64,000 nucleotides of DNA from Thiobacter sp. AK1 (GTDB taxonomy: Bacteria > Pseudomonadota > Gammaproteobacteria > Burkholderiales > Thiobacteraceae), in assembly GCF_039822265.1 (NCBI RefSeq), contig NZ_JBAJEX010000008.1, forward strand, positions 37,026 through 101,025, in the 5' to 3' direction. The position numbers and the translations under genes were made by a program. The notes beneath the pieces are model-generated. The model searched no databases and was not told where the DNA came from. It worked only from the letters and a program-made list of their open reading frames with translations. Of this stretch, positions 12,129 through 22,509 are shown one piece after another. The stretch's first letter is position 1. Each line of letters begins with the position of its first letter.

Positions 12129-13163
12129 ATGAAATACGATATCTGCGTGGTCGGCCCGCGCACCCTGGTGGGCGAGACTCTGCTGGAAATCCTGGAAGAG
12201 CGGGCGTTCCCGGTCAACGAGCTGTATTTGCTGGACGCGGGCGAGGCAGTGGGGGAGACCGTGGTCTTCCAAGGCAGCGATTATGGCGTAGGCGATATCG
12301 CCGAATTCGACTTTGCCAAAGTCAAGCTTGCCTTCTTCTGCGGCGATGCCTCCCTCGCCTTGGAGCATGCGCCGCGGGCCGCAGCCCAGGGCTGCCTGGT
12401 GATCGACGACAGCGACGCCTTTCGCCGCGAGCCAGACGTCCCCCTGGTGGTGCCCGAGGTCAACCCGGAGGCGCTGACCACACGGCCGGCGCGGGGCATT
12501 ATCACCAGCCCCGGCACCTGCGCCACCCTGCTGGCACTCACGCTGCAGCCGTTGGCGCAAGCCGTCGGATTGGAGGCGGTGCGCGTGGTGACCTTGCAGT
12601 CCGTTTCCGGCACTGGTCGCGCCGCGGTGGAGGAACTCGCGCGCCAGTCCATGGACTTGTTCAATCAGAATGCGCTGGTGTGCGAAGTGTTTCCCAAGCA
12701 GATCGCCTTCAACCTGCTGCCCCAGATCGGTAGCCAGGATCAGACGGGCTACACCACGGAAGAGAGCAAGCTGATGGAGGAAACCCGGCGGCTAATGCGC
12801 CTGCCGGACCTGGTCATGGACGCGACCTGTGTGCGCGTCCCCGTGTTCTACGGCCATGCCCTGGTGGCGCAGGTGCGCACCCGACGGGGCTTGACGCGGG
12901 CGACCGCGCAGCGCCTGTTCGAAGCCGCCCCGGGCATCGTCCTCTACGACCGGCCGGAAGCGGGTGGCTGTCCCACACCCGTGGTGGAGGCCGCTACCCA
13001 CGACCCCGTGTTCGTGGGTCGCGTGCGGCTATCGGCTGCAGAAAATGCTAAAGGAATCACCTACTGGGCCGTAGTTGACAACATGCGCAAGGGCGCGGCG
13101 CTCAATTGCGTGCAGATTGCCGAAAAGTTACTCCAGACACGCCAGCATTCGCCGCTAATGTAA
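12129..13163 (+). CDS. usg: Aspartate-semialdehyde dehydrogenase-like protein (Usg family)
   Basis: A 344-residue paralogue of aspartate-semialdehyde dehydrogenase. The Rossmann start is ICVVGPRTLVGETLLEILEE, and the middle has VPEVNPEAL and LQSVSGTGRAAVEELARQ as in type-II Asd enzymes. It resembles Usg proteins that sit between asd and fimV/truA in Pseudomonas and many Betaproteobacteria, and whose enzymatic role is not established. Here Cys131 (PGTCATLL), Arg236 and His243 (VRVPVFYGH) occupy the places of the catalytic Cys/Arg/His, but the Asn that normally precedes the Cys is Thr. Either a divergent dehydrogenase or a non-enzymatic paralogue is possible. Confidence 0.85.
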   Translation: MKYDICVVGPRTLVGETLLEILEERAFPVNELYLLDAGEAVGETVVFQGSDYGVGDIAEFDFAKVKLAFFCGDASLALEHAPRAAAQGCLVIDDSDAFRREPDVPLVVPEVNPEALTTRPARGIITSPGTCATLLALTLQPLAQAVGLEAVRVVTLQSVSGTGRAAVEELARQSMDLFNQNALVCEVFPKQIAFNLLPQIGSQDQTGYTTEESKLMEETRRLMRLPDLVMDATCVRVPVFYGHALVAQVRTRRGLTRATAQRLFEAAPGIVLYDRPEAGGCPTPVVEAATHDPVFVGRVRLSAAENAKGITYWAVVDNMRKGAALNCVQIAEKLLQTRQHSPLM

Positions 13164-13239
13164 TGTGGTGTATCAGCTTGCATCCATAACTATTTGATGT
13201 TACCGTGGATAACTCGGCCAGGACATTCATGAGGGTGGC

Positions 13240-16170
13240 ATGAAACCTAAACATACGCTAAAGCATTGGCTGATCGCGGGCGCGCTGTTGACCCTGCCGT
13301 GGGCGTCCCACGCCGCGGGCCTCGGCAACATCACCGTGATTTCTGCACTGGGCCAGCCCTTGCGCGCGGAAATCGATCTGATCGCCGTGCCCAAGGACGA
13401 GGTGGATCTCCTCGTCGCCAAGGTGGCCTCCGCCGAGGAGTACCGTCGCGCCGGTCTGGAACGACCGGAGGGCAGCAACGCCATCCGCTTCTCCGTCGAA
13501 AAGCGTCCCAATGGGCAGCCCTATCTCAAGGTCACCTCCCTGCAGCCGGTGAACGAACCCTACCTGCAGCTTCTCGTTCAGTTGGAATGGCCGGCCGGGC
13601 GCGTGCTGCGCAACTACACGCTGCTGCTGGATCCGCCTGGCCTCAACGAGCGTCCGGCAGTCGCCGCTGTCACGGCTCCCACTGTGGTCGCGCCAGCAGC
13701 CCGGCCGGAAGTCGCGGTGGCCCCATCCAAGGCCGAACCCGTGCCCAAGCGGGCACCGGCGGCCAAGCCCGTGGAGAAAGCGGCGCAGAAGGCTCAGCCC
13801 GCGCCTGAAGCGAAACAGGCCGCGCCCAAGCAGGAAGTCCTGGTCCGGGCCCAGCCAAGCCTTACGCCGGCCGAGCAGACCTTCCCGCGTTTCGACGAAG
13901 GAGGGCAAGCCGCCTCCGCGCCCCCGCCTGCGGTGTCCGCGACAGGCCAGCAGAAGACCTACAAGGTCAAGCCCGGTGACAGCCTGGCCCGCATTGCCCA
14001 GCAGTTCAAGCCCGAAGGCTACAGTCTCGAGCAGATGCTGGTGTCCCTGTTCGAGGCCAACCGTCAGGCCTTCGAAGGCAACAACATGAACCGCCTGAAG
14101 AGCGGCCAGATCCTGCGTGTGCCCGACGCCGCCGACGTGGCTGCCGTCGGCCGCGACCAGGCCGTGCGGGAGGTGAAGGCGCACGCCGCCGACTGGAATG
14201 CCTATCGGCAAAAACTCGCGGCCGCCGCCACGAGCCAGCCTGCGGAAGCGGCGCAGGAGGCTTCCGGCAAGATCACCGCCAAAGTGGAAGAAAAAGCGCC
14301 CAAGGCCGCGGAAGGCCCGAAAGATGTGCTCAAACTGTCCAAGGGCGAGGCCGCCGAGGCCGGCAAGGGCGCGGCCGCGGCAGGCAGCCGCGCCGGCAGC
14401 GGGGACAGTCGAGCCCTCCAGGACAAGCTCAACGCCGCGCTGGAAGAGGCGGCGGCCAAGGACAAGGCACTCAAGGAGGCCAACTCGCGCATTGCCGACC
14501 TGGAGAAAAACATCCAGGACATGAAACGCCTGCTGGAAACCCAGAACCAGCAGCTCGCTGCGCTACAGAAAGAGGCCACCGCTGCGGCCAAACCCGAGGC
14601 GGCGAAGCCGCAAGCCGCCGAGCCGACGCAGAGCGCCACGCAGGCGGCAGCCCCGCCGAAGGTCGCCGAACCCCCCAAGCCGGCAGAGGCTCCCAAGCCT
14701 GCGCAGGCGGCGGCCCCGCCCAAGCCCCAGCCCGTGAAAAAGGTGCCCCGGGTGATGGAGCCGGTGCCCGAGCCTTCCTTCCTGGAGGAGCTATTGGGTA
14801 ATCCCCTCTATGTGGCGGGTGGGGGCGCGGTGGCCATCGGCGGCCTGCTCGTCGCCCTGTGGGCCGTGGGGCGGCGGCGTAAGAAGAGCCTCGCCAGCTT
14901 CGAGGATTCCATCATGACCGGTGGCGACCTCAAGGCCAACACGGTGTTCGGCAACACCGGCGGCGGTCAGATCGACACGGGTGATACCTCCTTCCTGACC
15001 GACTTCAGCCAGGGTGGCATGGGGGCAATCGATACCAACGACGTGGATCCCATCGCCGAGGCCGAGGTGTACATGGCCTATGGGCGCGACGCCCAGGCGG
15101 AGGAAATCCTCAAGGAAGCCATCAGCAAGGATCCCAACCGGCAGGAGGTCCAGCTCAAGCTCTTGGAGATCTATTTCGCGCGCCGCAACAAGGAGGCCTT
15201 CGAGGCGGTGGCCACCGAGCTCTATGCCGCCACTGCCGGCCGAGGCCCCCTCTGGGAGAAGGCGGCGGAAATGGGGCGTAGCCTGGATCCGGACAATCCT
15301 CTCTATGCCGCGAGCGGCGCGAGCGCGCCCGCGGCGGCCGCAGCCGCCGGCGTCGCAGCAGCCGCCGTGGCGGCCGCCGCGGCTGCGCAGCCTGCTAAAG
15401 AGGGCGCACCGTCGCTTGATTTCGCGCTCGACCTGGATACCGCGGGTGGTGCGCCCTTGGATCAGGCCACCGTGCCTTCTGAGGTTGCCACGCAAGTTCC
15501 CCTGGAGTTCAATTTGGATACTGCGGCGCCCAGCCTCACCGAGGCGGCTGAGGAGGCTGCGAGCCCTGCCGCCGAGAGGGGGACGGAAAAAGACGAGCGC
15601 GAGCAGGGTCTCACCTTCGATCTCGACACCATCATTCCTAAGGCGGTGGAAAAACAGGAAGCCCAAGCCCCCGTCCAGGAGGAAATCTCTTTGGATCTGC
15701 CACAGCTGGGTGAGCTGGCCACGCCGGCATCCCACGCAGCCGAGCAGACGGCCGCGCAAGAGCCTGGCGAGGCCGTCGGGGAGAGCGTGGAAGGACTGGA
15801 CTTCCACTTTGAGTTCGAGACGCCCACCGAGGCCGCCAAGCCGGCGGAGGCGCCCACCGAGGCGCTGTTGCCGGATCTCGATCTGTCCGGGCTCGAGCTC
15901 GAGATGCCGGGCGAGATGGGGCGTGAGCCGGCGCAAGGCTCTGCGGCTGCGGGCGTGCCGTTGGAGGAGGCGGTCACGCTGGCCGGCACGCCCGGTGAGA
16001 TGCAGCCTGCCGAGAGCTGGGAGGAAGCCTCCACCAAGCTCGACCTCGCCCGCGCCTACATGGAAATGGGCGACAAGGAAGGGGCGCGGGAAATCCTGGA
16101 GGAAGTCATCCAGGAAGGCGGTCCCGAGCAGCAGGCCGACGCCAAGAAACTGCTGGCCAGTTTGGCGTAA
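13240..16170 (+). CDS. fimV: FimV-family peptidoglycan-binding polarity protein
   Basis: A 976-residue membrane protein. A Sec signal (residues 1 to about 25, ending SHA) precedes the FimV N-terminal domain (GLGNITVISALGQPLRAEID). A Pro/Ala/Lys-rich linker leads to a LysM domain at about 239-290 (KTYKVKPGDSLARIAQQF), then a coiled coil (about 395-450), a second low-complexity Ala/Pro/Lys stretch, a single transmembrane helix at about 518-543, a cytoplasmic TPR-like domain at about 604-690, a long acidic Ala/Glu-rich region with a short internal repeat (CGCCCACCGAGGC at 15821 and 15851), and the C-terminal FimV motif (932-976, LDLARAYMEMGDKEGAREIL). FimV/HubP proteins organise the cell pole and support type IV pili and polar flagella; that fits the FlhF/FlhG genes here. 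Confidence 0.93.
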   Translation: MKPKHTLKHWLIAGALLTLPWASHAAGLGNITVISALGQPLRAEIDLIAVPKDEVDLLVAKVASAEEYRRAGLERPEGSNAIRFSVEKRPNGQPYLKVTSLQPVNEPYLQLLVQLEWPAGRVLRNYTLLLDPPGLNERPAVAAVTAPTVVAPAARPEVAVAPSKAEPVPKRAPAAKPVEKAAQKAQPAPEAKQAAPKQEVLVRAQPSLTPAEQTFPRFDEGGQAASAPPPAVSATGQQKTYKVKPGDSLARIAQQFKPEGYSLEQMLVSLFEANRQAFEGNNMNRLKSGQILRVPDAADVAAVGRDQAVREVKAHAADWNAYRQKLAAAATSQPAEAAQEASGKITAKVEEKAPKAAEGPKDVLKLSKGEAAEAGKGAAAAGSRAGSGDSRALQDKLNAALEEAAAKDKALKEANSRIADLEKNIQDMKRLLETQNQQLAALQKEATAAAKPEAAKPQAAEPTQSATQAAAPPKVAEPPKPAEAPKPAQAAAPPKPQPVKKVPRVMEPVPEPSFLEELLGNPLYVAGGGAVAIGGLLVALWAVGRRRKKSLASFEDSIMTGGDLKANTVFGNTGGGQIDTGDTSFLTDFSQGGMGAIDTNDVDPIAEAEVYMAYGRDAQAEEILKEAISKDPNRQEVQLKLLEIYFARRNKEAFEAVATELYAATAGRGPLWEKAAEMGRSLDPDNPLYAASGASAPAAAAAAGVAAAAVAAAAAAQPAKEGAPSLDFALDLDTAGGAPLDQATVPSEVATQVPLEFNLDTAAPSLTEAAEEAASPAAERGTEKDEREQGLTFDLDTIIPKAVEKQEAQAPVQEEISLDLPQLGELATPASHAAEQTAAQEPGEAVGESVEGLDFHFEFETPTEAAKPAEAPTEALLPDLDLSGLELEMPGEMGREPAQGSAAAGVPLEEAVTLAGTPGEMQPAESWEEASTKLDLARAYMEMGDKEGAREILEEVIQEGGPEQQADAKKLLASLA

Positions 16171-16195
16171 ACTTTCCCCATCGACTCCGTCTGGT

Positions 16196-16217
16196 CGGGG
16201 CCGCGCAAGCGGCCCCG
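16196..16217 (+). terminator. Intrinsic terminator after fimV
   Basis: A perfect 9-bp GC stem (CGGGGCCGC / GCGGCCCCG) with a GCAA tetraloop, followed by AGCGTTTT. It lies 26 bases after the fimV stop and should end the fimV transcript on the plus strand. Confidence 0.85.
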
Positions 16218-16256
16218 AGCGTTTTCCGCGTGTCTTCCTGCGACGCATCCGGTGCC

Positions 16257-16862
16257 ATGCTGAATCCCGCTACCGTGCTCGGCTTATGGATGGCCTTCGT
16301 GCTCACCCTGCCCCACCTGGGCGCCGTGCCTCTGACCGTGGCTGGCCTGCTTGCGCTGCTCGCGCTCCTTGCCGTGCCCGCGGCGCAAGCCCATTTCCTG
16401 CGGCTGTTGCGGCGCACGCGTGTGCTGCTGCTGGTCCTCGCCCTGGTCTATGCCGCCGCCACGCCCGGCCAGCCCCTGATGACCGCGTGGCCCTGGATGC
16501 CCAGCATGGAAGGTGTGCGGGAGGGCGTCCTGCAGGCTGCACGCCTGGTGCTCATTCTGGCCAGTCTCGCCTGGGTGTTGGCGCGCCTGGGGCAGGCAGG
16601 CTTGATGAGCGGTCTGTATGCCGGTCTTAAACCCTTGGCACCCCTGGGCCTGCCCGTGCATCTCTTCGTGGTGCGGCTTGCCCTCGTGCTGGAACAGCCA
16701 CCGCCTGGGGTGCGCCTGAGTCCTGCTGCGCTTGCCTGCGTCTGGGAGTCGCCGCCCGCGGGGGGAGGGGGCGAGGTGGTGATCGAGCTCGCGCCCTTCA
16801 CTTGGCGTGATGCCTTGGCGTTCGCGGCCGCTATCGTTTTGCTGGTGGGGGCAGCTTTGTGA
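16257..16862 (+). CDS. EcfT/CbiQ-like membrane protein
   Basis: A 201-residue integral membrane protein. Hydrophobic segments lie at about residues 5-20, 23-40, 52-67, 86-104, 118-140 and 178-200. The pattern of paired N-terminal helices, a basic loop (RLLRRTR) and a central segment ending in repeated PL/GLP turns (KPLAPLGLPVHLFVVRLALVLE) resembles the transmembrane (T) component of energy-coupling-factor transporters, but no partner ATPase or substrate-binding gene is adjacent, so the call is tentative. The ATG at 16257 is preferred over an upstream alternative at 16230. The stop overlaps the truA GTG start by 4 bases (GTGA). Confidence 0.55.
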   Translation: MLNPATVLGLWMAFVLTLPHLGAVPLTVAGLLALLALLAVPAAQAHFLRLLRRTRVLLLVLALVYAAATPGQPLMTAWPWMPSMEGVREGVLQAARLVLILASLAWVLARLGQAGLMSGLYAGLKPLAPLGLPVHLFVVRLALVLEQPPPGVRLSPAALACVWESPPAGGGGEVVIELAPFTWRDALAFAAAIVLLVGAAL

Positions 16863-17653
16863 GGGTCGCCCTCGGCGTGGAGTACGACGGCAGCCGCTTC
16901 TGTGGGTGGCAGAGCCAGCCGTCCGGCTGCGCGGTGCAGGATGTGCTGGCGCGGGCGGTGGCTGCCATTGCGGGCCATCCCGTTAAACTCGTCGCCGCTG
17001 GGCGGACCGACGCAGGCGTGCATGCCTTGGCCCAGGTGGTGCATTTCGATACGGATAGCCTGCGCCCGGACACGGCCTGGGTGCGTGGCGTCAACGCGCT
17101 GCTGCCAGCCAGTGTGGCCGTGCGCTGGGCGCGGCCCGTGGAGGCAGGATTCCATGCTCGGTTTTCTGCCCGCAGCCGCCGCTACCGCTATCTCCTCCTC
17201 AACCGGCCGACGCGACCGGGTCTGCTTGCCGGACGGGTGGGCTGGTACCACGCTGTTTTGGACGTGGCAGCCATGGTCGAAGCAGCCCAATGCCTACTGG
17301 GAGAACAGGATTTCAGCGCCTTCCGCGCCGCGGAATGCCAGGCCCGATCGCCGGTGCGGACTTTGACGCGCCTGGACATTCACAAGGCGGGAGATCTGGT
17401 GGTGTTCGATTTTGCCGCCAACGCCTTCCTCCATCACATGGTGCGTAACATGGTCGGCTGCCTGGTCTATGTGGGAGCCGGCAAGCAGCCGCCAGCGTGG
17501 CTGCGACAGGTCCTGGCGGGGCGCGACCGGCGCCAGGCCGCACCCACTTTCGCCCCAGACGGCCTGTATTTCGCGGGCGCCGAATACGATGCGCAATGGG
17601 CCTTGCCACTGGCCTGCGACCCTTCCCCGATTGCCCTTGCCATGGAGAGCTGA
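16859..17653 (+). CDS. truA: tRNA pseudouridine synthase A
   Basis: A 264-residue enzyme that makes pseudouridine at positions 38-40 of tRNA anticodon arms. The catalytic Asp51 is in [14 protein letters not shown], and the [15 protein letters not shown] and [17 protein letters not shown] segments are diagnostic. It starts at GTG 16859 inside the stop of the preceding membrane gene, so translation is coupled. trpF starts one base after its stop. Confidence 0.97.
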   Translation: MRVALGVEYDGSRFCGWQSQPSGCAVQDVLARAVAAIAGHPVKLVAAGRTDAGVHALAQVVHFDTDSLRPDTAWVRGVNALLPASVAVRWARPVEAGFHARFSARSRRYRYLLLNRPTRPGLLAGRVGWYHAVLDVAAMVEAAQCLLGEQDFSAFRAAECQARSPVRTLTRLDIHKAGDLVVFDFAANAFLHHMVRNMVGCLVYVGAGKQPPAWLRQVLAGRDRRQAAPTFAPDGLYFAGAEYDAQWALPLACDPSPIALAMES

Positions 17654-17654
17654 C

Positions 17655-18290
17655 GTGCCCACGCGCGTGAAGATTTGCGGCTTGACCCGCGTCCAGGATG
17701 CGCTCGCCGCGAGTGAAGCCGGGGCCGATGCCATTGGCCTGGTGTTTTACCCGGCTAGCCCACGCCATGTGGGCATTGAGCAGGCGCGCGCCATCCTGGC
17801 CGTGCTACCACCCTTCGTCACCACGGTCGGGCTGTTCGTGAACGCACCGGCCGAGGCGGTGCGCGCCGCGCTCGCCGCGCTGCCGCTGGATCTTCTGCAA
17901 TTCCACGGCGAGGAGCCACCGGAATATTGCCGCGCCTTCGGGCGTCCTTACTTGAAGGTGGTGCGGATGCGGCCGGGGGTCAATCTGGTAGAATGGGCGG
18001 CCCGCTTTGCGGACAGCCGGGGCCTACTGCTGGACGCCTTCGTGGAGGGCACACCGGGCGGCACCGGGTGCAGGTTCGACTGGTCGCTAATCCCCCGCGA
18101 TCTGCCCATGCCCATCGTGCTTTCGGGCGGACTCGATGCCGACAACGTGGGCGAAGCCATCCGGCGTGTGCGGCCCTGGGCGGTGGATGTCTCCAGCGGC
18201 GTCGAGGTGGCGAAGGGAATCAAGGACGCAGCCAAGATTGCCGCGTTCATGCAAGGAGTGCGCAATGCAGATGTACGACCTGCCGGATGA
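17655..18290 (+). CDS. trpF: Phosphoribosylanthranilate isomerase
   Basis: A 211-residue TIM-barrel isomerase of tryptophan synthesis. It starts at GTG 17655, one base after the truA stop, giving [12 protein letters not shown] with the catalytic Cys8. The barrel motifs [42 protein letters not shown] (catalytic Asp) and [15 protein letters not shown] are intact. The reading frame is open much further upstream but that region is truA in another frame. The 3' end overlaps trpB by 26 bases. Confidence 0.96.
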   Translation: MPTRVKICGLTRVQDALAASEAGADAIGLVFYPASPRHVGIEQARAILAVLPPFVTTVGLFVNAPAEAVRAALAALPLDLLQFHGEEPPEYCRAFGRPYLKVVRMRPGVNLVEWAARFADSRGLLLDAFVEGTPGGTGCRFDWSLIPRDLPMPIVLSGGLDADNVGEAIRRVRPWAVDVSSGVEVAKGIKDAAKIAAFMQGVRNADVRPAG

Positions 18291-19464
18291 GCGCGGCCAT
18301 TTCGGGCCGTACGGCGGCATCTTCGTCGCCGAGACCTTGATGGAGGCGCTGCAGGAACTGCGGGAAGCCTACGAGCGTTATCGCTTCGATCCCGAGTTCC
18401 AGGCGGAATTCACGCGCGATCTCAAGCACTACGTGGGCCGGGCGAGCCCCGTCTATTATGCGCAGCGTTGGAGCGAGCACCTGGGGGGCGCGCGCATCTA
18501 TCTCAAGCGCGAGGATCTCAACCACACCGGCGCCCACAAGATCAACAACACCATCGGCCAGGCGCTGCTGGCCCGCCGCATGGGCAAGCGGCGCGTGATC
18601 GCCGAGACTGGCGCGGGCCAGCATGGCGTGGCCACGGCCACGGTGGCGGCCCGCCTGGGCATGGAGTGCGTGGTGTACATGGGCGCGGAGGACGTGAAAC
18701 GCCAGTCGCCCAACGTCTTCCGCATGAAAATGCTGGGCGCCACCGTGGTGCCGGTGGAGTCTGGCTCCCGGACACTCAAGGATGCCCTCAACGAGGCCAT
18801 GCGCGACTGGGTCACCAATGTGGATTCCACCTTCTACATCATCGGCACCGTGGCAGGACCCCATCCCTATCCCATGATGGTGCGCGATTTCCAGGCAGTG
18901 ATCGGCCACGAGGCCCACGCCCAAATGCAGGCGCTCATTGGCCGTCAACCCGACGCGGTAATCGCCTGCGTGGGCGGGGGCTCCAACGCAATGGGCATCT
19001 TCTATCGTTATCTCGCGGAAGAGAACGTGCGTCTGATCGGCGTGGAAGCTGGCGGGCTCGGGGTGGAGACGGGCCGTCACGCCGCGCCGCTTGCCGCAGG
19101 GCGTCCTGGGGTGCTGCACGGCAATCGCACCTATCTCATGCAAGATGCTAATGGGCAGATCATGCAGACCCACTCCATCTCGGCGGGGCTCGACTATCCC
19201 GGGGTGGGCCCGGAGCATGCCTGGCTCAAAGACAGTGGCCGCGCCGAATACGTGACCGTCACCGACCAGGAAGCGCTGGCCGCTTTTCACGACCTGTGCC
19301 GCTTCGAGGGGATCATTCCCGCCCTGGAGTCTAGTCACGCGCTCGCTTACGCGGCCAAGCTCGCGCCCACCATGAGTCGCGACCAGGTCCTATTGGTTAA
19401 TCTTTCCGGCCGCGGCGACAAGGACCTCAACACGGTGGCGGCGCTGTCCGGCCTCACGCTCTGA
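18265..19464 (+). CDS. trpB: Tryptophan synthase beta subunit
   Basis: A 399-residue PLP enzyme that condenses indole with serine. Lys92 in [10 protein letters not shown] is the PLP lysine, [10 protein letters not shown] binds the cofactor phosphate, and the N-terminus [19 protein letters not shown] is canonical. ATG 18265 was chosen because AAGGAG (18253-18258) sits 6 bases upstream; a second ATG two codons later is possible. The start lies inside the end of trpF. Confidence 0.97.
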   Translation: MQMYDLPDERGHFGPYGGIFVAETLMEALQELREAYERYRFDPEFQAEFTRDLKHYVGRASPVYYAQRWSEHLGGARIYLKREDLNHTGAHKINNTIGQALLARRMGKRRVIAETGAGQHGVATATVAARLGMECVVYMGAEDVKRQSPNVFRMKMLGATVVPVESGSRTLKDALNEAMRDWVTNVDSTFYIIGTVAGPHPYPMMVRDFQAVIGHEAHAQMQALIGRQPDAVIACVGGGSNAMGIFYRYLAEENVRLIGVEAGGLGVETGRHAAPLAAGRPGVLHGNRTYLMQDANGQIMQTHSISAGLDYPGVGPEHAWLKDSGRAEYVTVTDQEALAAFHDLCRFEGIIPALESSHALAYAAKLAPTMSRDQVLLVNLSGRGDKDLNTVAALSGLTL

Positions 19465-19494
19465 GCCGCCACCGCGTTTTTTCCGCAAAACGAC

Positions 19495-20310
19495 ATGTCT
19501 CGCATTCCAGCTACCTTCGACCGCCTCCGGCAACGCGACCGGCGCGCACTGATTCCTTTCATCACGGCCGGTGATCCCGAGCCTAGCGCCACGCTGCCGC
19601 TGATGCATGCATTGGTGCGGGCGGGGGCGGACATTTTGGAACTAGGCGTGCCCTTTTCCGACCCGATGGCCGACGGCCCCGTGATCCAACGTGCCAGCGA
19701 ACGCGCCCTGGCCCACGGCGTGGGGCTTGGCGATGTGCTGGAGATGGTGGCGGCATTCCGTCGCGCGGATGGTGATACGCCGGTGGTGCTCATGGGTTAT
19801 GCCAATCCCATCGAGGCCATGGGCCATGAAAGCTTCGCGCAGCGGGCGCAGGAAGTGGGTGTGGATGGGGTGCTGACGGTGGACTACCCGCCGGAGGAGT
19901 GCGCAGACTTCGCTGCACGCCTCACGGCTTACGGCATCGATCCCATTTTCTTGCTTTCGCCCACCAGCCGCGAGGAGCGGGTGGCGGCGGTGGCGCGGCT
20001 GGCGCGTGGCTTCGTCTATTACGTTTCGCTCAAGGGTGTGACCGGCGCGAGTCACCTGGATCTGCAAGACGTCAAGCGCAAGCTGATCGCTTTGAAGCGT
20101 GTCATCGACCTGCCCATTGGGGTCGGTTTCGGCATTCGCGATGGGACCACCGCGCGCGCCGTGGCGGCGTTTGCCGATGCGGTGGTGATCGGTAGCCGCA
20201 TCGTTAAGGCCATGGAAGACACCCCGCGTGCGGAGCTGGAAGCGCGTGTGGAAGAACTGGTGCGCGGATTCCGCCAAGCCATGGATGCGCCGGCAGCGGT
20301 CGGCGCCTGA
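19495..20310 (+). CDS. trpA: Tryptophan synthase alpha subunit
   Basis: A 271-residue TIM-barrel protein that cleaves indole-3-glycerol phosphate and channels indole to TrpB. The catalytic acids are visible as Glu49 ([18 protein letters not shown]) and Asp60. Phosphate-binding segments GVTGAS and GFGIRDG are intact. It follows trpB after a 30-base gap and precedes accD by 15 bases with an AAGGAGAG ribosome site. Confidence 0.97.
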   Translation: MSRIPATFDRLRQRDRRALIPFITAGDPEPSATLPLMHALVRAGADILELGVPFSDPMADGPVIQRASERALAHGVGLGDVLEMVAAFRRADGDTPVVLMGYANPIEAMGHESFAQRAQEVGVDGVLTVDYPPEECADFAARLTAYGIDPIFLLSPTSREERVAAVARLARGFVYYVSLKGVTGASHLDLQDVKRKLIALKRVIDLPIGVGFGIRDGTTARAVAAFADAVVIGSRIVKAMEDTPRAELEARVEELVRGFRQAMDAPAAVGA

Positions 20311-20325
20311 GGAAAAGGAGAGACC

Positions 20326-21192
20326 ATGAGCTGGTTCCAGAAACTTTTGCCCCCCAAGATCAAGCGCAAGGTCGAAGGCAACAGGAAGGCCGTGCCAGAA
20401 GGCCTGTGGAGCAAGTGTCCGTCCTGTGAGGCGGTACTCTACCGCGCCGATCTGGAAAAGAATCTCCAGGTCTGCCCCAAATGCAATTACCACCACCGCG
20501 TCGGTGCCCGTGAGCGCTTGGACATGCTACTCGACGCAGAGGGACGTTATGAGATCGGCGCTCAGATCCTGCCGGTGGACACGCTCAAGTTCAAAGACAG
20601 CAAAAAGTACACGGATCGCCTGAAAGAGGCACAACAGGAGACCGGCGAGACCGATGCTCTGGTGGTGATGCAAGGTAGCATCAAGTCGGTACCGGTGGTG
20701 GCGGCCGCCTTCGAGTTCCGGTTCATGGGCGGTTCCATGGGCTCGGTGGTGGGCGAACGTTTCGTAGAGGCGGTGCAGGTCTGCTGTGAGCAGCGACTTC
20801 CTTTGGTGAGTTTCGCTGCCAGTGGCGGCGCGCGCATGCAGGAAGGCCTGCTGTCTCTGATGCAAATGGCCAAGACTGCCGCCGCGTTGACCCAGTTGGC
20901 CGAGGCGCGCCTGCCTTTCATTTCAGTTCTCACCGATCCCACCATGGGTGGGGTGTCGGCGAGTTTCGCCATGCTGGGAGACGTGATCGTCGCCGAGCCG
21001 GGGGCGCTGATCGGCTTCGCCGGTCCGCGCGTGATCGAGCAGACGGTGCGCCAAACCCTGCCGGAAGGCTTCCAGCGTGCGGAATTTCTGCTGGAGCACG
21101 GGGCCATCGATCTCATCATCGACCGACGCCAGATGCGCGACCGCCTCGCGAATCTCATCACCCTGCTCACGCGGCTACCCGCTGCGGCCTGA
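20326..21192 (+). CDS. accD: Acetyl-CoA carboxylase carboxyltransferase subunit beta
   Basis: A 288-residue subunit of the carboxyltransferase that makes malonyl-CoA. The N-terminal four-cysteine zinc site is Cys31, Cys34, Cys50 and Cys53 (CPSC ... CPKC). The crotonase-fold core shows [27 protein letters not shown] and [16 protein letters not shown]. It needs AccA, encoded elsewhere. The trpA-accD-folC order is common in proteobacteria. Confidence 0.97.
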   Translation: MSWFQKLLPPKIKRKVEGNRKAVPEGLWSKCPSCEAVLYRADLEKNLQVCPKCNYHHRVGARERLDMLLDAEGRYEIGAQILPVDTLKFKDSKKYTDRLKEAQQETGETDALVVMQGSIKSVPVVAAAFEFRFMGGSMGSVVGERFVEAVQVCCEQRLPLVSFAASGGARMQEGLLSLMQMAKTAAALTQLAEARLPFISVLTDPTMGGVSASFAMLGDVIVAEPGALIGFAGPRVIEQTVRQTLPEGFQRAEFLLEHGAIDLIIDRRQMRDRLANLITLLTRLPAAA

Positions 21193-21198
21193 CCTGCC

Positions 21199-22494
21199 AT
21201 GTCTGGGCGGCCCTCCTTGCCGCGTCGCCTCGCGGACTGGCTCGCCTATCTGGAAAAGCTCCACCCCACCGCTATCGAGCTCTCGCTCGATCGCGTGCGC
21301 ACGGTCCGCGCGCGCCTGGGACTTGATCCCGGCTTCCCCATCATCACCGTCGGGGGCACCAACGGCAAGGGTTCCACCTGCGCCTTCCTCGAGGCTATGC
21401 TGGTGGCGGCGGGGCGGCGCGTGGGCTGCTACACCTCACCCCATCTGCTCGCCTACAACGAGCGCGTGCGCATCGATGGCCTGCCCGTTACGGACGCTGC
21501 GCTTTGCCGTGCCTTCGCCACGGTGGAGGCAGCCCGCGGCGAGGTTTCGCTCACCTATTTCGAGTTCGGGACCCTCGCGGCCCTGTTGTGCTTCGTCGAG
21601 GCTGGTGTCGAGGTGGCGGTGCTGGAAGTGGGCATGGGGGGACGGCTGGATGCGGTCAACGTGTTCGATGCCGAGGTGGCGGTGGTTACCACGGTGGATC
21701 TCGATCACATGGCCTGGCTAGGGCCCGACCGGGAACACATTGGCCGGGAGAAGGCCGGTATTTATCGCCCTGGCCGGCCTGCCATCTGCGCCGATTGCGA
21801 TCCGCCTGCCACCCTGGTCGCTTACGCCCAGGCCATCGGCGCGGATCTGCGTTGCCTGGGGCGGGATTTTGGCTGGGAGCCAAGCACGACGGGCTGGCGG
21901 TTCTGGCGGCGTGCGGGGGGGCACCTTGTCTGCTTGGAAGCGCTGCCGCCACCGGCCCTGATCGGCGCCTACCAGTACGCCAACGCCGCAGCGGCCGTGG
22001 AGGCGCTGCTCGCGCTGGCGCCGCGTGTAAACATTGCCGAGGAGGCGATCCGTGCCGGGCTTGCGGGCGTGCACCTGCCGGGCCGTTTTCAGGTGGTGCC
22101 GGGGCCTCCTCAGCGCATTCTCGATGTCGCCCACAATCCACAAGGCGCGCGTATGCTGGCGGCGAATCTCGCGCAAGCGCCGATTGCGGGCCGCACCCTG
22201 GCGGTCTGCGCCATGCTGGCGGACAAGGACATGGAAGGCGTAGTGCGGGCGCTAGTGGACCAGGTGGATGCCTGGTTCGTGGCGGGGCTGCCCCCGCCAC
22301 GGGGGGCGCCTGCAACGACGCTTGCCGCCAGCGTGCGCCGTCTCGCGCGGGGGGCACCCTGCGCCACCTACGCCGATGTGCGTAGCGCCCATGCTGCTGC
22401 CTGTATGGCTGCGGCGCAAGGTGATAGAATTTTGATTTTCGGATCGTTTTACACGGTCGCCGCGGTGCTGGCGGAACTCACCGGCAGCGCCTAG
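21199..22494 (+). CDS. folC: Dihydrofolate synthase/folylpolyglutamate synthase
   Basis: A 431-residue Mur-ligase-family enzyme that adds glutamate to dihydropteroate and then extends folate glutamate tails. The ATP P-loop IITVGGTNGKGSTCAF, the substrate segment YTSPHLLAYNERVRIDG, and GMGGRLDAVNVFD are all present. It starts 6 bases after accD and is followed 15 bases later by the SPOR-domain gene. Length is normal. Confidence 0.96.
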   Translation: MSGRPSLPRRLADWLAYLEKLHPTAIELSLDRVRTVRARLGLDPGFPIITVGGTNGKGSTCAFLEAMLVAAGRRVGCYTSPHLLAYNERVRIDGLPVTDAALCRAFATVEAARGEVSLTYFEFGTLAALLCFVEAGVEVAVLEVGMGGRLDAVNVFDAEVAVVTTVDLDHMAWLGPDREHIGREKAGIYRPGRPAICADCDPPATLVAYAQAIGADLRCLGRDFGWEPSTTGWRFWRRAGGHLVCLEALPPPALIGAYQYANAAAAVEALLALAPRVNIAEEAIRAGLAGVHLPGRFQVVPGPPQRILDVAHNPQGARMLAANLAQAPIAGRTLAVCAMLADKDMEGVVRALVDQVDAWFVAGLPPPRGAPATTLAASVRRLARGAPCATYADVRSAHAAACMAAAQGDRILIFGSFYTVAAVLAELTGSA

Positions 22495-22509
22495 CCAGGA
22501 TCCTGCACC

